This document shows, one piece after another, positions 1-7,467 of a stretch of 64,000 bases of DNA. The translations under genes and the position numbers were made by a program. This DNA is from Belliella baltica DSM 15883 (GTDB taxonomy: Bacteria; Bacteroidota; Bacteroidia; Cytophagales; Cyclobacteriaceae): positions 4,113,501-4,177,500 of the forward strand of contig NC_018010.1 of the NCBI RefSeq assembly GCF_000265405.1, written 5' to 3'. Each line of letters begins with the position of its first letter. The stretch's first letter is position 1. The notes below the pieces were generated by a model. It was not told the DNA's origin and searched no databases. It saw only the letters and a program-made list of their open reading frames with translations.

Positions 1-743
1 CCATAATCCTTCCAGTATTCAAGTAATCTTTTTCCTGATTCTGTTGAAATAAGAGTTTTATTAAGATCGATTGGAATCTCACTTGTTTTACCTTCTTCAA
101 CAATTTTAATAGAGGATTTTGAGTTATCCAAAAAGAAAAAACCAGATTCTTTATATTTCCCACCAGATATAAATGGCCTCACTTCATTTATTTTATGTGA
201 ATAAACTACATCCATTGTATTAGTTTTGGTTGAAATCCAAGAAATCAAAAATTCTTTCCTGTCACTTTTTAACATAGAAATTAGATAATCGTCACCTCTT
301 TTTGCTAATACATTAATTGTACTTACTTTTTCTTTTGATAAATCAGAAATTGAAACACTCTGTTTCATTTTAAAATCATTACCAACCACCAAAAACTCAA
401 ATGGAACTGTGTTGAATAATTCAATATCATCGTTGCCATTTTTCCAAAATTTAACAATTTGCCCTCCTGGATACATTTTTGGTACCCCTCCACCATCTTT
501 AACTACATTTCCAACTTTATTCCTTTCTAGCTCTTTACCCTCCTTATCATAAACAATAAATAAGTTTTCATTCGTCAAAATCACAATTCTCTCTCCATCC
601 AATTCAACATCGATTGGCATGGCATGTGGCTGAGAAAAATAAGAAGAATCGCCAAAATCGACTTTTACAATTTGTTCTGTCTTTGGGCTATTATTTGAAC
701 AACCAAAAATAAAAGTGAAGAAAATAAAAACAAACCAATTCAT
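1..743 (-). CDS. Putative lipoprotein, C-terminus cut by window edge
   Basis: An open frame runs from an ATG at 743 leftward through base 1 without a stop, so at least 247 residues are present and the C-terminus lies outside. The N-terminus is a short hydrophobic signal ending in the lipobox IFGC (Cys15), so the product is probably a lipoprotein. The mature part has short repeated strand-rich stretches (for example IVILTNENLFIVYD) of the kind seen in six-bladed beta-propeller lipoproteins of Bacteroidota, but I do not recognise a family with certainty. Its ATG overlaps the stop of the upstream CxxC gene by an ATGA junction, so the two are translationally coupled in the peptide/DUF4221 operon. 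No function is assigned. Confidence 0.75.
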   Translation of the reverse strand, partial: MNWFVFIFFTFIFGCSNNSPKTEQIVKVDFGDSSYFSQPHAMPIDVELDGERIVILTNENLFIVYDKEGKELERNKVGNVVKDGGGVPKMYPGGQIVKFWKNGNDDIELFNTVPFEFLVVGNDFKMKQSVSISDLSKEKVSTINVLAKRGDDYLISMLKSDRKEFLISWISTKTNTMDVVYSHKINEVRPFISGGKYKESGFFFLDNSKSSIKIVEEGKTSEIPIDLNKTLISTESGKRLLEYWKDY

Positions 744-1132
744 TTGTCTAGAATTTTTGGGTTAGTAATTGGTTTAGCTATAAAACTTCCGTCTTCAAGA
801 ATAAAGAGCAATGGAGTTTCTTCATAGTAAGAGTTTTCAATCAATTCAAAAGGACGATCCCAAAACACATTAGGTCCACTTAATTTTAAAAAGAAATTAG
901 CTTTTGTTCTACTAGAGGATAAAATTAACACTTTTCCATGTCCATCTTCCGAAAAACTATTTACAGAACTCTGATAAATACTGACGCAAGATGAGCACCC
1001 ATCCAAATTTATGACAAACACCTCATTCCCTTTTATTCCCAATTCATCAAAGTAACTGTTGATTGAAAATTCATTATTTTGAGAACATGAAAAACAGCAT
1101 GTTAATAAAAGAAATAACTTTAACTTACTCAT
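740..1132 (-). CDS. Small lipoprotein with CxxC motif (thioredoxin-like?)
   Basis: This 130-residue product is read from the ATG at 1132. A longer frame opens at 1156 but would put eight residues before a normal lipoprotein signal. The signal ends in a lipobox at Cys16. A thiol motif C-S-S-C lies at residues 46-49 directly after a hydrophobic strand (VFVINLDG), as in thioredoxin-fold proteins, and a later T-P-L-L-F-I-L segment resembles the cis-Pro region. The start overlaps the end of the DUF4221 gene by 8 bp and its stop overlaps the next start by 4 bp, so it is the middle gene of a coupled operon. A thiol-redox role at the cell envelope is an inference; the family is not certain. Confidence 0.75.
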   Translation of the reverse strand: MSKLKLFLLLTCCFSCSQNNEFSINSYFDELGIKGNEVFVINLDGCSSCVSIYQSSVNSFSEDGHGKVLILSSSRTKANFFLKLSGPNVFWDRPFELIENSYYEETPLLFILEDGSFIAKPITNPKILDK

Positions 1133-2294
1133 TTGAAATAAATTCAAAAATGTCAATTTCTATAGAATCTTCATGTAGATTAACCCAAAATGGATTATTT
1201 CTAGGTAAATAAAGTCCTTCTGGACCAACAAATGCATTGTATATCAAATATTTTTTGTCTGGAAAACTAATTTCTTTCAGCATATTGAAATCTTTATCTA
1301 AAACCAGTATCGAGAATTTTCTTGCTTGTCGATAAGTTGGGTAAATTTCATTTGAGTAATTTTTCAAAGGTTGATAAACAACTCGATAATATAACTCTCT
1401 AAACTTGTCATAGAATACCTCACCATACCTAAGATTTGTCAAACTTACTTCATGCTCCATTTTATCAGTCGGCACAGTTGAAAAAGCTTTTAGTTTATTC
1501 TTGTCAATTGAATTTTTTACTAAGTGTTTTTCGATATTTTTTGTTGCAAAATCAACCTTTATTAAATGATCCAACAGGGGCCAAGAATAAACAAAAGAGT
1601 TACCATCAAATAGCCTAAAAAAAATCATGTCATATGTAGACCAAATTTCGTCTCTATAAGTCTCTGGATAGACTAAACTAGAATCCATAAACAACTTGTT
1701 TGAATTTAAATCATATTCAATTCCTAATGGATAAGATTGATTAATATTTGATGGGTTTTGCATATCAAATAAAGGGTATCGGCTAAAAAAAACTTTATTT
1801 TTGAAATAAAATGATGGGTTCGTTGATGTTGAAATATGATTAATTACACCAAACTTTTCAGTTTCTAAGGCTGGTGTTTTAATAACATTTTTCACTTCAC
1901 CTTCTCTATTTAAAATCAATGTCCCATTTATTCTTCCTTGTGGGAATACAAATAAAGTATCTTTGTTATGATAATGAAACCCCTGAGCAATAGTTGTTAT
2001 ACCATTTGGGCCATCAACTGGGAAATGAATCCTTTTCTTCATTTCTCCACTATTTAAATCATATTCATCTATTGAATTTGTAATTTTATTAAGGACATAG
2101 AGAAAATCATTTTCAGGTTCTTGATGAAATTGAACCCTTAATAATTCATTCGATGTTGAATCATCCAAAGCTAAATTAATTGTTCTCACTAAATACGAGT
2201 CAGAATCAATAATATTTTCACTTTTAATATTTGAACATGAGAATAAAATCATCCCATATAAAACAATAAAGAAATATTTTTTAAAAATTGACAT
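1125..2294 (-). CDS. DUF4221-type lipoprotein
   Basis: This 389-residue protein has a signal peptide ending in the lipobox ILFSC (Cys20), so it is probably lipid-anchored in the envelope. Its length and the mix of aromatic-rich strands through the chain (such as YLVRTINL near the start and SILVLDKDFNML near the end) fit the DUF4221 family, which is restricted to Bacteroidota and has no established function. Repeated strand units suggest a beta-propeller-like fold. It is the first of three overlapping lipoprotein genes and lies downstream of the small peptide gene at 2387-2584, separated only by a hairpin. Assignment to DUF4221 is from recall of the family and moderately sure. Confidence 0.75.
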   Translation of the reverse strand: MSIFKKYFFIVLYGMILFSCSNIKSENIIDSDSYLVRTINLALDDSTSNELLRVQFHQEPENDFLYVLNKITNSIDEYDLNSGEMKKRIHFPVDGPNGITTIAQGFHYHNKDTLFVFPQGRINGTLILNREGEVKNVIKTPALETEKFGVINHISTSTNPSFYFKNKVFFSRYPLFDMQNPSNINQSYPLGIEYDLNSNKLFMDSSLVYPETYRDEIWSTYDMIFFRLFDGNSFVYSWPLLDHLIKVDFATKNIEKHLVKNSIDKNKLKAFSTVPTDKMEHEVSLTNLRYGEVFYDKFRELYYRVVYQPLKNYSNEIYPTYRQARKFSILVLDKDFNMLKEISFPDKKYLIYNAFVGPEGLYLPRNNPFWVNLHEDSIEIDIFEFISNE

Positions 2295-2327
2295 TTTTTT
2301 ACTTGTAAAGGATTAAACATGATGAAG

Positions 2328-2373
2328 AACTAAAACTCAAAACGAGAATAAATTCTCATTTTGAGTTTTAGTT
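2328..2373 (-). terminator. Hairpin between peptide gene and lipoprotein genes
   Basis: Arms 2328-2347 and 2354-2373 pair over about 20 bp with one C/A mismatch, around a 4- to 6-base loop. The stem's 3' arm on the minus strand is T-rich. It sits 13 bp after the peptide stop and 33 bp before the DUF4221 start, so it probably acts as a partial terminator or mRNA-stabilising stem that lets the peptide be made in excess over the lipoproteins. Confidence 0.65.
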
Positions 2374-2386
2374 AAATTACTTGTGA

Positions 2387-2584
2387 TCAATTAATTACAA
2401 TTTTGCAAGTATTAGAACATCCTGCACAAGAATCCTCTCCTAAGTACTTTGACATCACGTATAATTGACCATGCACATCTTCTTCAAGGATTTCTCCTTC
2501 TTCATCTTCACATGCAGCATCGATATACATTGGAACAAAAAACATAGTCCCAAAAAGAAATAAGGATAATAATGACTTTTTCAT
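2387..2584 (-). CDS. Small secreted Cys-containing peptide
   Basis: This 65-residue product has a clear signal peptide: MKK, then a hydrophobic stretch to about residue 18, with likely cleavage near A23/A24. The mature peptide of about 42 residues is acidic and has four cysteines: Cys25 near its N-terminus, then Cys53, Cys56 and Cys60 in a C-x-x-C-x-x-x-C cluster close to the C-terminus. It is the first gene of a leftward transcript leading into a DUF4221 lipoprotein and a CxxC lipoprotein. Bacteroidota carry other short secreted peptides (NVEALA-type) beside similar lipoproteins, but the NVEALA motif itself is not present here. Function unknown; it could be a secreted signal, substrate or toxin-like peptide. 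Confidence 0.7.
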   Translation of the reverse strand: MKKSLLSLFLFGTMFFVPMYIDAACEDEEGEILEEDVHGQLYVMSKYLGEDSCAGCSNTCKIVIN

Positions 2585-2736
2585 AATTCAAAATTTTAAG
2601 TTATAGATTTTTTATTAATAGTTCGGTAATGAAATCACCTAAGCCACTTAATTTTTGTGCACAAATAATTGACTTACTGCAATTTACCCCCCTTTTTTTA
2701 AATCCAAATTATTTTTACCATTTTTTAAAAAAGCAA

Positions 2737-2760
2737 ACCCCTGAAAACGCTTTCAGGGGT
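2737..2760 (-). terminator. Strong hairpin, T-run on minus strand
   Basis: Ten-bp perfect arms (2737-2746 and 2751-2760, core ACCCCTGAAA) enclose a 4-base loop. Read leftward, the stem is followed within a few bases by TTTTTT, the layout of an intrinsic terminator for a minus-strand transcript, yet no minus-strand gene lies immediately to the right. Read rightward it would be a leader hairpin 67 bp before the plsC start. The rest of the interval 2585-2826 holds nothing else I can identify. Confidence 0.5.
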
Positions 2761-2826
2761 CATTTGCAAGCAAAGAGTTATTTAAATTGATTAAACTTGC
2801 TCAAATTTAATCAAAGTCCCAACACA

Positions 2827-3555
2827 ATGAAAATTATTCAGTGGATTTATACCATCTATGCAGCTGTGCTTTTTGCTGTATTTATGCTGATTTTCGGCTG
2901 GTTTGTGGTCATCCCATATGCTATATCATCGAAAGCAGGAAAGTTTGCATTTTTCTTTATCCGTATTTGGGTAAGGGGCTGGTCCACTTTAGTTGGTATT
3001 CGATACAAAGTACATGGGAAGGAGCATATTGATTTAGAGCAACCTTACATTTACATCTTCAACCATAGGTCGTTCATTGACGCTCCAGTTATCCCAATGG
3101 CGATCATGCAAGAGGTAAGAGCCATTGGGAAAAAAGAATTATCTACAATCCCTGTTTTCGGCTTCATCACCTCCAGAATAGCAGTCTGGGTAGATAGAAA
3201 GGATGCAGCATCAAGAAAAGCATCCGTCAAAAGGCTACTTGAAATTCTACAAACAGGAATATCCATCGTGGTTGCTCCAGAAGGAACTAGAAATGATACA
3301 GATCAAACTTTACTTCCATTTCAAAAGGGAGCATTCCGAATGGCAATTGAGACTGGTGTACAGATCATGCCTATGGCCGTGATCGGTGCTGACCAAGTCA
3401 TGCGAAGAGGCTCAATTTTGCTAAGCCCAGGTGTAATCAATATCTATTTTTCATCACCAATTGATCCAAAACCATATATGAAAACACAGGACATTTCAGG
3501 CTTATCAAAAAAATGCTTCAACAGACTAGAAGCGATGATCTTGACCCATGAATAA
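2827..3555 (+). CDS. plsC: 1-acyl-sn-glycerol-3-phosphate acyltransferase family (PlsC)
   Basis: The product is a membrane acyltransferase of about 242 residues that transfers an acyl chain to lysophosphatidic acid or a related acceptor in phospholipid synthesis. The catalytic motif NHRSFID (HX4D, His80 and Asp85) and the phosphate-binding motif PEGTRN (near residue 152) are both present, with a hydrophobic N-terminal segment at residues 3-30. I chose the ATG at 2827; the frame also opens at a TTG at 2797, but that would add ten residues before the membrane segment. It stands alone between a hairpin and a converging operon. Acceptor specificity cannot be told, and lipid A-type or ornithine lipid acyltransferases share these motifs. 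Confidence 0.88.
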   Translation: MKIIQWIYTIYAAVLFAVFMLIFGWFVVIPYAISSKAGKFAFFFIRIWVRGWSTLVGIRYKVHGKEHIDLEQPYIYIFNHRSFIDAPVIPMAIMQEVRAIGKKELSTIPVFGFITSRIAVWVDRKDAASRKASVKRLLEILQTGISIVVAPEGTRNDTDQTLLPFQKGAFRMAIETGVQIMPMAVIGADQVMRRGSILLSPGVINIYFSSPIDPKPYMKTQDISGLSKKCFNRLEAMILTHE

Positions 3556-3580
3556 ATCATGCTTTTGAATGACCAAAAAG

Positions 3581-3668
3581 CAAAGCGCACTAAACTTTTA
3601 TAAAATTCGAGACTTTGACCTACATAGGTCAAAATCGCCATGCTCTATAATTGGCTTAGTGCGCTTTG
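3581..3668. repeat. Nested inverted repeat between convergent genes
   Basis: An outer perfect 13-bp inverted repeat (CAAAGCGCACTAA at 3581-3593 and its complement at 3656-3668) encloses an inner 7-bp stem, TTTGACC/GGTCAAA, at 3613-3632. The element fills the gap between plsC and the DUF1080 gene, which converge here. It may be a bidirectional terminator, but no T-run follows the outer stem. Confidence 0.6.
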
Positions 3669-3690
3669 TGAAAATAATTCCTATTAAGAC

Positions 3691-4428
3691 CTAAAGCCTC
3701 TTGATCTCAATATTTCTGAACCAAACTTCATCCCCATGATCTTGGAGAGCAATTTTACCTGATTTGAAAGTGCCAAACCCAGGCATGTCTTTAAACTTAC
3801 TACCTGCGATCAATTCCTCCCACTCAGGAGTCCAAAGTGTAGTTTCCACAATTTTAGTCCCGTTGAGGTGAAGCTGCAGCAGCCCATCCTTTGAGATAAT
3901 CTCTGCAAGATTCCATTCACCTACAGGACTCACAGTTTCTTCGGAAGACTCAATCAAGTCATATAAATCACCAGCACGATGGGTTCTGATTTTTGCATCA
4001 GGGTGTCCATCATTGTCCAGTACTTGCATCTCCATACCTGTCATCCATGGATAAGCATACTCTTCTGATTCATGCACATAAAATATAATCCCACTATTGC
4101 CGTCTTTTGCAATTTTCCATTCTACTTTGAGGTGGAAATTATCAAATTCTTCCTCAGTCACGATATCACCACCATCACCAGTCTGCCAGCCATCTTTATT
4201 GGTAGCGTCAAGGTAGATAGCACCATCTTGAACTTTCCAAGCTGCGCCTACTTCGCCACCACCATATTTTTTCCAGCCATCAAATGATTCTCCATCAAAA
4301 AGGCTAATCCACTCCGGCTCAACTTCTACCAGTTCATTTTCAACTGTTACTTCTCTTACTTCCTCACTTCCACCGCATCCAAATGCAACTATAGAAAGTG
4401 CGAAAATTGAATATTTTAAGATTTTCAT
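3691..4428 (-). CDS. DUF1080 lipoprotein (3-keto-disaccharide hydrolase family)
   Basis: This 245-residue lipoprotein has the lipobox AFGC (Cys18) followed by an acidic linker and one laminin-G-like DUF1080 domain. Typical family features are W-I-S-L-F-D-G-E-S-F-D-G-W at the start, F-H-L-K-V-E-W-K and G-N-S-G-I-I-F-Y in the middle, and G-K-I-A-L-Q-D-H-G near the end. Pfam names the family 3-keto-disaccharide hydrolase; characterised members cleave glycosides whose glucose ring has been oxidised at C3. It is the last gene of a four-gene leftward operon (3 bp after the cytochrome gene) and lies opposite a GMC oxidoreductase that could make the 3-keto substrate. Periplasmic or surface location follows from the lipobox. 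Confidence 0.9.
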   Translation of the reverse strand: MKILKYSIFALSIVAFGCGGSEEVREVTVENELVEVEPEWISLFDGESFDGWKKYGGGEVGAAWKVQDGAIYLDATNKDGWQTGDGGDIVTEEEFDNFHLKVEWKIAKDGNSGIIFYVHESEEYAYPWMTGMEMQVLDNDGHPDAKIRTHRAGDLYDLIESSEETVSPVGEWNLAEIISKDGLLQLHLNGTKIVETTLWTPEWEELIAGSKFKDMPGFGTFKSGKIALQDHGDEVWFRNIEIKRL

Positions 4429-4431
4429 AGT

Positions 4432-4854
4432 TTATCTTTTCAAAAGTAAAACATACTTGATCATATCCTCCACATCAGCTCTTTCCAATTGAGGATGTGA
4501 TGGCATTTGGATTTCACCCCAATTACCTACATTCCCATTGATTACATGATCAGTTAGCATGGCTACGTTTTCTGGTGTATTTTCATACTTCTCAGCTACA
4601 TCTGCATAAGATGGACCTACAACTTTACGCTCTACCATGTGACAAGCTGTACATCCTGCTTCTTTAGCCTTTGCTGAACCCGTGATGAATACAGGATCGT
4701 CTTTGTACTTGTCTTCTAGACTTACTTTTACTTCTTTTGCTGGAGCTTGAGCTGTATTAGAAGTTTCTGTAGATTCAGTATTACCTCCACCACATGCATA
4801 AGCTAATGAAGAAAGCGCAATTACGCCGATAGAAAAGGGTTTAATTAGTTTCAT
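4432..4854 (-). CDS. Cytochrome c lipoprotein, one heme
   Basis: A 140-residue protein with a lipobox at Cys21, an Ala/Pro/Thr-rich linker to about residue 45, and a class I cytochrome c domain. The heme motif is C68-T-A-C71-H72 and the likely sixth ligand is Met117 in IQMPSHP. It carries electrons on the periplasmic side. It lies 24 bp after a sugar isomerase and 3 bp before DUF1080, and the opposite strand holds a GMC oxidoreductase with a gluconate-dehydrogenase-type small subunit. The cytochrome is therefore a plausible electron acceptor for that dehydrogenase. Pairing with this oxidase is inferred from context. Confidence 0.9.
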   Translation of the reverse strand: MKLIKPFSIGVIALSSLAYACGGGNTESTETSNTAQAPAKEVKVSLEDKYKDDPVFITGSAKAKEAGCTACHMVERKVVGPSYADVAEKYENTPENVAMLTDHVINGNVGNWGEIQMPSHPQLERADVEDMIKYVLLLKR

Positions 4855-4878
4855 TTTTTGTTTGTTTATTGATGGTTA

Positions 4879-5931
4879 TTAAATTCCTAATATTTTTTTA
4901 TTGAAAGCTTCATCAGAACCTGCTCCCGCAAAGTCATCAAAAGCTTTATCTGTAACTCTTATAATATGATCTGATATAAATTGAGCCCCTTCAATGGCTC
5001 CTTGCTCCGGATGCTTGATCGCACACTCCCATTCCAAAACAGCCCAGCCATCAAAATCATATTGAGATAGTTTGCTAAATATACCACTAAAATCCACCTG
5101 TCCATCTCCTAGCGAGCGGAATCTTCCTGCTCGATCAATCCAACTTTGATAACCTCCATACACACCTTGCTTTCCTGTTGGATTGAATTCTGCATCTTTG
5201 ACATGGAACATTTTAATGCGTTCGTGGTAGAAATCAATGAATTCCAAATAATCTAAGCATTGCAACACAAAATGACTTGGGTCATAAAGAATATTTGCAC
5301 GCTTGTGGTTATTGACTTTTTCTAAAAACATCTCAAAAGTAATCCCATCATGAAGATCCTCTCCTGGATGCAATTCATAGCAAAGATCTACCCCATTTTC
5401 TTCAAAAGTATCTAAAATCGGCATCCACCTTTTTGACAGTTCAGTGAATCCAGTATCCACCAATCCAGCAGGTCGCTGGGGCCATGGATAGACAGTATGC
5501 CACATCAATGCTCCAGAAAATGTCGCATGGGCTGTTAATCCAAGATTCTTGGAGGCTTTCGCAGCATATTTCAATTGCTGTGTAGCCCATTCTGTTTTTC
5601 CTTTCAAGTTTCCTGCTAAATTCGCTGGCGCAAAACCATCGAAAAGTTCATTGTATGCAGGATGAACAGCGACTAACTGACCTTGAAGGTGTGTGGAAAG
5701 CTCTGTGATTTCAAGTCCTGCTTCATTGACAATTCCCTTTACTTCATCTGCGTATGTTTGACTTTCAGCAGCTTTTTGCAAATCGATCATTCTCGGATCC
5801 CAAGAAGGAATCTGTACACCATAATATCCTACAGAAGCCATCCACTCACAGATTCCTTTTAGGTTATTGAACGGTGCTTTGTCATCAGCGAATTGAGCTA
5901 AAAATATCGCTGGACCTTTTATAGTTTTCAT
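4879..5931 (-). CDS. Sugar phosphate isomerase/epimerase family (TIM barrel)
   Basis: This 350-residue protein belongs to the AP endonuclease 2/xylose isomerase-like TIM-barrel superfamily. The metal-site pattern is visible: a Glu in VDLCYELHPGED, NILYDPSHFV, MFHVKDAEF and finally WAVLEWECA. There is no signal peptide, so it is cytoplasmic. It is the second gene of the leftward operon, 79 bp after the Gfo/Idh/MocA gene. Such isomerases commonly act with Gfo/Idh/MocA dehydrogenases on keto-sugars, inositols or sugar acids. The exact substrate cannot be read from sequence; in this cluster a 3-keto-hexose derived from glycosides is the likeliest guess. Confidence 0.88.
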   Translation of the reverse strand: MKTIKGPAIFLAQFADDKAPFNNLKGICEWMASVGYYGVQIPSWDPRMIDLQKAAESQTYADEVKGIVNEAGLEITELSTHLQGQLVAVHPAYNELFDGFAPANLAGNLKGKTEWATQQLKYAAKASKNLGLTAHATFSGALMWHTVYPWPQRPAGLVDTGFTELSKRWMPILDTFEENGVDLCYELHPGEDLHDGITFEMFLEKVNNHKRANILYDPSHFVLQCLDYLEFIDFYHERIKMFHVKDAEFNPTGKQGVYGGYQSWIDRAGRFRSLGDGQVDFSGIFSKLSQYDFDGWAVLEWECAIKHPEQGAIEGAQFISDHIIRVTDKAFDDFAGAGSDEAFNKKILGI

Positions 5932-6010
5932 AGGTTTGTTGTTTTTTATTTTAGATTTTAAATTGTAGATTCTAGATTTTGTGAATCAAATAATAATGGA
6001 ATAAATTATA

Positions 6011-7180
6011 TCACTTTTCAATTACAAAAGGTGTCCATTTTTGATCTGATCTTGAACTCGCTAGTACATGGTCCACAAAGGCCATTCCTCTTATTCCATC
6101 TTCTGCACCTGGGAAATCAAGCCATTCTTTTTTGGGCTCTTCTCCATTTTGCTTTGCATATATACAACGAGCAAAATTTCTATAAATGTTTGCAAATGCT
6201 TCAATATATCCTTCTGGATGTCCTGCTGGGGTTCTGGTGTTTTCTTGTGCCAAAGAAGAAAGATAAGAAGACCCTGCTCTATAAATTTCTGCTGGTTTGT
6301 CAGGCCATCTTACAATCAAGGAGTTACAATCTTCTTGCATCCACTCTATCCCCCCTTTGTCTCCATAAATTTTGATTTTTAAGTTATTCTCCGCCCCTGT
6401 TTCAATCTGAGATGCGGTAAGTATTCCAGAGGCACTATTTTCAAACCGCATCAAAACAGCTCCATCGTCGTCCAGCTGTCTTCCTTCTACTTTGATATCC
6501 AAATCTGCACAGATTTTAGCAACTTTTTGACCTGAAACATACTCTGCCAGATTAAATGCATGCGTACCAATATCTCCAAAACATCCCGAAGCCCCACTTT
6601 TATTTGGATCAGTTCTCCATTGAGCTTGTTTGTTATCTTCAGACTCCAAAAGCGTCCAAAGCCAGCCTTGTGGATATTCTACATATACTTTTCTGACTTC
6701 TCCAATCACTCCATCAGCAATCATTTGCTTGGCTTGTTTGATCATGGGATATCCCGTGTAGGTGTGTGTCAGACAAAACATTCCTTCAGCTTTTTGGATC
6801 ACTTGGTAGAGTTCTTTTGCTTCCTCATAATCCAAGGTCAAAGGCTTATCCAAAATCACATGAAATCCCATTTCCAAAGCTTTTTTGGTTGGGTCAAAAT
6901 GGGCGTGATTTGGAGTAACAATACTAACTATATCAATTCTCTCAGATTTGGGCAATTGAAGTTCCTTTTCGAACATTTCATCGTAAGAAGCATAAATCCG
7001 GTTTTCATCCAGCATCAATTCTTTACCCGTCTGTTTTGATTTTTCAGGATTGCTACTAAATGCTCCAGCTACTATTTCAATCATACCATCCATTAAGGCT
7101 GCATTTCTATGAATAGCCCCTATGAAAGATCCTGGTCCCCCACCAATCATTCCTAACTTAAGTATATTTCTTTTTTGCAT
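6011..7180 (-). CDS. Gfo/Idh/MocA family oxidoreductase
   Basis: This 389-residue NAD(P)-dependent dehydrogenase has an N-terminal Rossmann fold (G-M-I-G-G-G-P-G-S-F near residue 11) and the family's EKP-like loop as LDKPLTLDY. A conserved central segment, GCFGDIGTHAFNLAEYVSG, carries the catalytic Asp and His. No signal peptide is seen. It is the first gene of the leftward operon with an isomerase, a cytochrome c and DUF1080, and it is divergent from the MFS/GMC operon across a 287-bp intergenic region. It likely interconverts a keto-sugar and its alcohol in the cytoplasm. I saw no clear TANNTTTG promoter for it in the divergent region. Confidence 0.9.
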   Translation of the reverse strand: MQKRNILKLGMIGGGPGSFIGAIHRNAALMDGMIEIVAGAFSSNPEKSKQTGKELMLDENRIYASYDEMFEKELQLPKSERIDIVSIVTPNHAHFDPTKKALEMGFHVILDKPLTLDYEEAKELYQVIQKAEGMFCLTHTYTGYPMIKQAKQMIADGVIGEVRKVYVEYPQGWLWTLLESEDNKQAQWRTDPNKSGASGCFGDIGTHAFNLAEYVSGQKVAKICADLDIKVEGRQLDDDGAVLMRFENSASGILTASQIETGAENNLKIKIYGDKGGIEWMQEDCNSLIVRWPDKPAEIYRAGSSYLSSLAQENTRTPAGHPEGYIEAFANIYRNFARCIYAKQNGEEPKKEWLDFPGAEDGIRGMAFVDHVLASSRSDQKWTPFVIEK

Positions 7181-7467
7181 GAATATTATTTATTTATTGC
7201 ACCGCTTATTAAATATTCTGAAAATTATTATGCTAAAGATAATTTATCATCATCTCGATCAAAATCACCAAATACAAAATTTGATAGGTTGATCAATAAC
7301 GTTATAAATGGTAAGTCATTTGATTCAAATTTTATTTTAATGGCATGTAGAAGAAGTAAATTTTAAATTTAATAGAAAAAGCCTAAATTTTAGACATAAA
7401 ATTAATAGTTTGCCTTTTCGTTCTATTTAGCTTATCCTATTAGTAAACCCTAAAACCTACAAAATTA

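Noticed and set aside
6031..6382. Plus-strand frames of about 105-115 codons opposite the Gfo/Idh/MocA gene
   Set aside because: They are antisense shadows of a well supported gene, with Cys/Phe/Ile-rich translations typical of reverse-frame reading.
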